From Rehmannia glutinosa (Eukaryota > Streptophyta > Magnoliopsida > Lamiales > Orobanchaceae), in NCBI GenBank assembly GCA_016081115.2, contig CM071931.1, positions 30,294,317 to 30,358,316 on the forward strand: DNA of 64,000 bases, written 5' to 3'. Made by a program: the position numbers and the translations under genes. Positions 60,285 through 64,000 of the stretch are shown here, one piece after another. The notes beneath the pieces are model-generated. The model searched no databases. It saw only the letters and a list, made by a program, of their open reading frames with translations, and was not told the DNA's origin. How positions within the stretch are numbered: position 1 is the first letter of the stretch; every line of letters begins with the position of its first letter.

Positions 60285-61841
60285 TGTTAGGAAATTATTT
60301 GTTAGATTTTGATGATACCATGTAAAACTTAGACTAGGAAGTTGACACCTCATTTTTCTTGTAATTTTGTATTATAATAGATAGGACTGGAAGAGCTGAG
60401 TGAAGTCAGCTAAGTCAAGAATGCAAGAAGTCAACTGCAGACTAGAGTGAAGACTACTTCAGTGTGTCGAGACCATGTATGGCCATGAAGGAAGACAAGG
60501 ACTCGATCAAGGAGAGCCACCAAGAACAATCAAACAAATGTGAAGGTTGATAAAGTGTCAGTCAAGTAAATGAAAGGAGCCAAGTCTAACAGTTGAAGTG
60601 ACAGTTGAATCAATCTTATGATTGGAGCAGACTCAAGTCACAAGGGGTAAAGGCAACAGTCAAGTCAAGACAATTGACATTGATCCGTTGGAAGGAAGTC
60701 AAAAATATTACTCGATATAGTAATATGTCCAAACTGCCAGGTCTTAAAGTGTTTGCCCCAGAAACATGCAAAAGGAATAAGCCAATGGGAAACGCTGAAA
60801 CTTGTGTCAGGCCCTGTAAAGGCTGAAGCCATTTAATACGAGGAAGGGTCAACATCAAGTCATCTTGTTGATGACCAAGAAAAGACAAGCCATGAACAAG
60901 AAGTGTCATTTGAAATTGCCTATCTCTTCAACGGAAAATTTCAAATGAGCACTATAAAAATGAGGAAGCATTTGAGAAAAGGTTATCTGAACCTAGCAAG
61001 AACAAAGCAATATTCAAGCAAACTTAACCTGCAATATTCTCAAAGCTTATCAATAAATTCCTCAAGCCTAAAACTCGAAGAAACTCGATCCAACACACGC
61101 TGTGAAGGAAAGACAACTTCAACAAGTTGAAGAGGAAACATTTGAAGAACAAAAAGTGTCTACTCTCCAAGTTTGAATGAGTTGTAGAAAGGTTCAGTCG
61201 AACCAAGAGATTCAAGTTTGTTGGAGGGTGTGTGAACAAATCCAAGGACTTGAAAGTGAGTTGAAGTAGCAAGACAGATGCCTCGTGAAGAAGGTTTAGT
61301 CACGGGAGAGAAGATTTTCTTCCAACTATGTGATCGGCGTTCTCTCAGATGGATTTCACTACTTTGTAACTTGATCTGTTACTTAGTGGATTCCTCTAGG
61401 AGTTGGAGAAGTGTGGATTAAAGGAATTACCCCATCCTCGAACCACTATAAAAATTACTTGTGTCATTTTACTTTCAACACTTACATTCTTGCATTTACT
61501 TTTATATCTCATTGTTAGGTAAATCGCGGATAAATAACAAGTGCTAAAACAAGTGTTAAAAACAAGCTTTAATCAATCTAAAGGGTGTTAAGTCTTCCAT
61601 TTGTTTAAAACAAATCAACTAAAGTTAAGTGTTAGCTTAAGCGGCGAAGAGTTATACTATCAACAATTTCTATCGAGTCATTGAAAGGAAACTTTAAATA
61701 ATATAGCCAACCTAAATTGTCTCTCGACACAATCGATTTGAGTCAACTCTGTTGAAAATCTTAAAAAGACTAAAAGTGAAAATTTGGTATGGTTTATTCA
61801 ACCCCCTTCTAAACCTTACACCACACCCCTTGGGACCTACA
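60285..61841 (+). mobile_element. Element B 3' LTR
   Basis: Starts TGTTAGGAAATTATTTGTTA and ends GGGACCTACA, 1557 bp. It serves as the uninterrupted reference that shows where element C split the 5' LTR. It is followed by the right target duplication CTAGG. Confidence 0.93.
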
Positions 61842-61846
61842 CTAGG

Positions 61847-62172
61847 CCCAGCTGGGTCCATTTAACAACTGTACCTAGATTAGTCGGTCTAGATTCTCTA
61901 GAACATGGGTTATAGAAACAAAACGAAAAGCAATTGCGATCGTATCCCAATTATTGAACACGAGTAACACCGAAATAGTTTGTACAACACCGAGAAAGAA
62001 GGGGGGAGCAGCTCTATCTGTTTTTGGATTGTTGCCAGTATAAGTCAGTGAACTGTACGTTTTATTTGCTGCCCATTTCGATTAGTTCACCAACTGCTTA
62101 TCCTTCATTATAAATTCATCTATTAACAAAACAGTTTCTTCTCTCTTATTCTGGGCCAATCATATAAGGTCA
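61847..62172 (+). promoter_or_regulatory. CLC proximal promoter and 5' leader
   Basis: This is all the sequence between the retrotransposon and the CLC start codon. A TATA-like TATAAAT at 62109-62115 lies about 60 bases upstream of the ATG and is followed by a TTCTTCTCTCTTATTC pyrimidine stretch. Anything further upstream in the original promoter is now on the far side of a 20.6-kb insertion. Confidence 0.5.
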
Positions 62173-64000
62173 ATGGCGCTTCTTAATGGCTTGGCGGCGG
62201 ACGAGGAGTCCTCGGCGGTCCTGCACGAGCCGCTGCTGCTGCGCCGTTCGCGTTCCAATACGACGTCGCAAATCGCCATTGTCGGCTCCAATCCCTGCCC
62301 CATCGAGAGCCTCGACTACGAGTACGAACTCTCGATTTATACAAAATACACGCACGCAACTTTGCCTCATTTGTGTTGCTACGTTCATACGTGTTTATTC
62401 TATGTGTTTTCTTATGTATGCTTGTGCTATGGGTGTTCGGGGATGCTATATGCCAATATCTATGAAGTATGATTCTGTGCGTGAATCAGAAGTACGCGAA
62501 TTGGAAAATTATTTGTGCGGCTGAATTTTGCGGAAACACGTATGAAATGCATAATTGATGTTCATGATTGACTTAGAATATCAGTCTGTTGGTGGTGATC
62601 CAAGTGTATTCTTTATTTTGTTCTAGATGGAAAGTTCTCAACAATTTGTGGGATCACCTTTGAGCTTGATTTGAAGTATCAAGGAACCATGGGAGACGCT
62701 AATACGATTTCAAATTTAATTATTCTAAAGATTTTTGTTTATATTGTTTTCAGTTGCTCGCTGATTTAAGTTTGAGGACATGGTGATAGTTAACTGCACC
62801 TGAGCATAAAACAAAATGTTGTAGAAATCATTTTTCTTTCAAATATACTCATTTGTTTGTGTTGCTTCGAACACCGCTAAAGTTATAACGCAGCCCTTAT
62901 ATTTGAGGTGTTGATCTCAATCTTTAAATTGCAGGGAATTGATTGCAAGTCACTTCTCTTTGATTTAATTTCCCTCAAATCACAACTTTTTTTGGAGATT
63001 TAAATTGTGCGTAGAGTGTGCTATTGGTAAAGTACCCATTTTTATTCTAGTGCGGTAATGCCAAAGCAAGCTTACCCTGTGATATCTTACCCTTTTGTCT
63101 GAGTTATGATATCCTATCTTGACAGAGGAGATTGTTTGAGAGGCATCTACCTTGTTCCTTTTGCTTTTTCTCTGTTTCAGTCATCTGACAACTAATGGCA
63201 ACCTAAATAAAGTGAATTTTTTATATGCAGGATTATTGAAGTGAATTTTTAATATGCAGGATTATTGAGAATGATTTTTTCAAGCAAGACTGGAGGAGTA
63301 GGGGGACGATAGAGATATTTGAATATATATTCATGAAATGGATATTTTGTTTTCTTATTGGACTTATTGTGAGTCTCCTTGGGTTCTTCAACAACCTTGC
63401 AGTCGAGAATATAGCTGGCTTGAAGTTTGTTATCACCTCCAATATGATGTTGGCCAGAAAGTAAGAATGTCCAATATTTAGGTTCTCATGCTTCTGTAAT
63501 TTGTTTATTTTGCAGAGCTTCAGTTAACCTTCATGGTTTATGCTTTGATTTCTTTTTACTCTTTTACATATGCATTTATATACCTTTTTCAATTACTAAT
63601 ACTTGCTGTTTTAGAGGTCTGTAGATTCAACTAAAAGGAAAAGGTCTATTTCATCTTTGGTTGAAATCTGTGATTCCCTTAGTTTTGCTAAGATATAGAC
63701 TGATTTCCTGCAGTACCTGGGTATTGCTACATCTCCTTCCCTGTTCCACTTGTCTCCTCGCCCACTTTTGTGGTGCGTGTGTGTACTCTTGCATTTTTAT
63801 GAGGTTTGAAATGTGTGAACAGGTTTTCTGCAGCTTTCGTTGTGTTTGCAACTTCAAATCTTGGCTTGACGTTGTCAGCCAGTTTGATCACTGCTTTTAT
63901 AGCGCCGGAGGCTGCTGGTTCAGGTATACCAGAAGTTAAGGCTTATCTGAATGGTGTAGATGCACCTGCAATATTTTCCTTCCGAACTCTGCTTGTCAAG
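62173..64000 (+). CDS. CLC-C: Voltage-dependent chloride channel, CLC-c type (5' part)
   Basis: Three exons lie in the window: 62173-62321, 63260-63460 and 63823 to beyond 64000. They join in frame to 176 residues. The N-terminus has a LLRRSRSNTTSQIAIVG segment and PIESLDYE, followed by IIENDFFKQDWRSRG and the first membrane helices (MKWIFCFLIGLIVSLLGFFN). The selectivity-filter motif GSGIPEV (residues 149-155) has Ser at position 150. Pro at this site marks nitrate-preferring CLC-a, while Ser favours chloride. CLC-c and CLC-g both fit. They act in the vacuolar membrane in chloride storage and stomatal function. Introns are GT-AG; intron 1 has a duplicated acceptor. The remaining exons lie outside the window. 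Confidence 0.88.
63212..63269 (+). repeat. 29-bp tandem duplication across the CLC intron 1 acceptor
   Basis: 63212-63240 and 63241-63269 each read GTGAATTTTT-ATATGCAGGATTATTGA with two mismatches. Both carry a CAG acceptor, at 63230 and 63259. Only the second leads into the continuous frame; the first would place TAA at 63250-63252. Confidence 0.95.

Larger units (their letters stand above)
41251..61846 (+). mobile_element. Copia element B (Sirevirus-like), complete with target duplication
   Basis: The element proper is 41256-61841 and starts TGTTAGGAAAT. Identical CTAGG flanks it at 41251-41255 and 61842-61846. In order it contains: 5' LTR split into 41256-42048 and 49179-49915 by element C; primer site TGGTATCAGAGC at 49918-49929; gag; protease-integrase-RT-RNase H; an extra ORF3; a polypurine tract AAAAAGGGGGATA near 60271-60283; and 3' LTR 60285-61841. 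Without C it would be about 13.5 kb, long for copia but within reach for Sireviruses, which carry an extra frame after pol. All reading frames contain stops. Confidence 0.9.

Noticed and set aside
62173..62524. CLC exon 1 read on past 62321 as one open frame
   Set aside because: Family similarity stops at SLDYE, exactly at a GT donor; the continuation is intron.

Overview
The window is a 64-kb stretch of plant nuclear DNA. Genes have many introns, all plausible protein genes have close plant relatives, and most of the sequence is retrotransposons and MITEs. It is a eudicot, probably an asterid. The transposon-borne protein at 55.2-60.0 kb resembles, from memory, a family that is very abundant in Gesneriaceae (Lamiales), so Lamiales is my best guess, at low confidence. 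One assembly gap of 100 N lies at 11858-11957.

Only two genes look intact. The first is an SYT5-type plant synaptotagmin on the minus strand. Its 13 coding exons run from 24957 down to 12985 and join without a break into 566 residues: N-terminal membrane anchor, SMP lipid-binding domain, C2A and C2B. The second is the 5' part of a CLC-c-type chloride channel on the plus strand (62173 to beyond 64000, three exons in the window). A third host gene, an LRR receptor-like protein at 2.7-6.0 kb, is a pseudogene.

Layout. 0.1-2.1 kb: a foldback MITE and a LINE ORF1 relic. 2.7-6.0 kb: the LRR pseudogene with a MITE inside. 6.1-6.7 kb: two foldback MITEs. 7.25-11.86 kb: a decayed Athila-like Ty3 element, ending at the gap. 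12.98-24.96 kb: SYT5, whose introns hold MITEs, a TRIM, a tRNA-like insertion and local duplications. 26.5-29.1 kb: a degenerate minisatellite and MITEs, including one nested in another with a perfect 8-bp target duplication. 29.5-35.3 kb: a truncated copia element (A) carrying a 711-bp foreign insert and a solo LTR with a 5-bp target duplication. 35.3-39.6 kb: a minus-strand Ty3 element of the Tat type with a MITE in its integrase. 39.6-41.0 kb: a scrambled minus-strand copia relic. 41256-61841: copia element B, 20.6 kb, bounded by identical 5-bp target duplications, whose 5' LTR was itself split by a second copia element (C, 42049-49178).

The best candidate for something less described is element B. 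After gag-pol it carries a further, now broken, 4.8-kb reading frame (ORF3) preceded by what looks like its own plant-type promoter. B's insertion ends only 331 bp upstream of the CLC start codon, so it may influence that gene. Other points are a duplicated splice acceptor in CLC intron 1 and clustered GTCGAC palindromes in element C. Relationships between elements were read by eye; divergence and ages were not computed.
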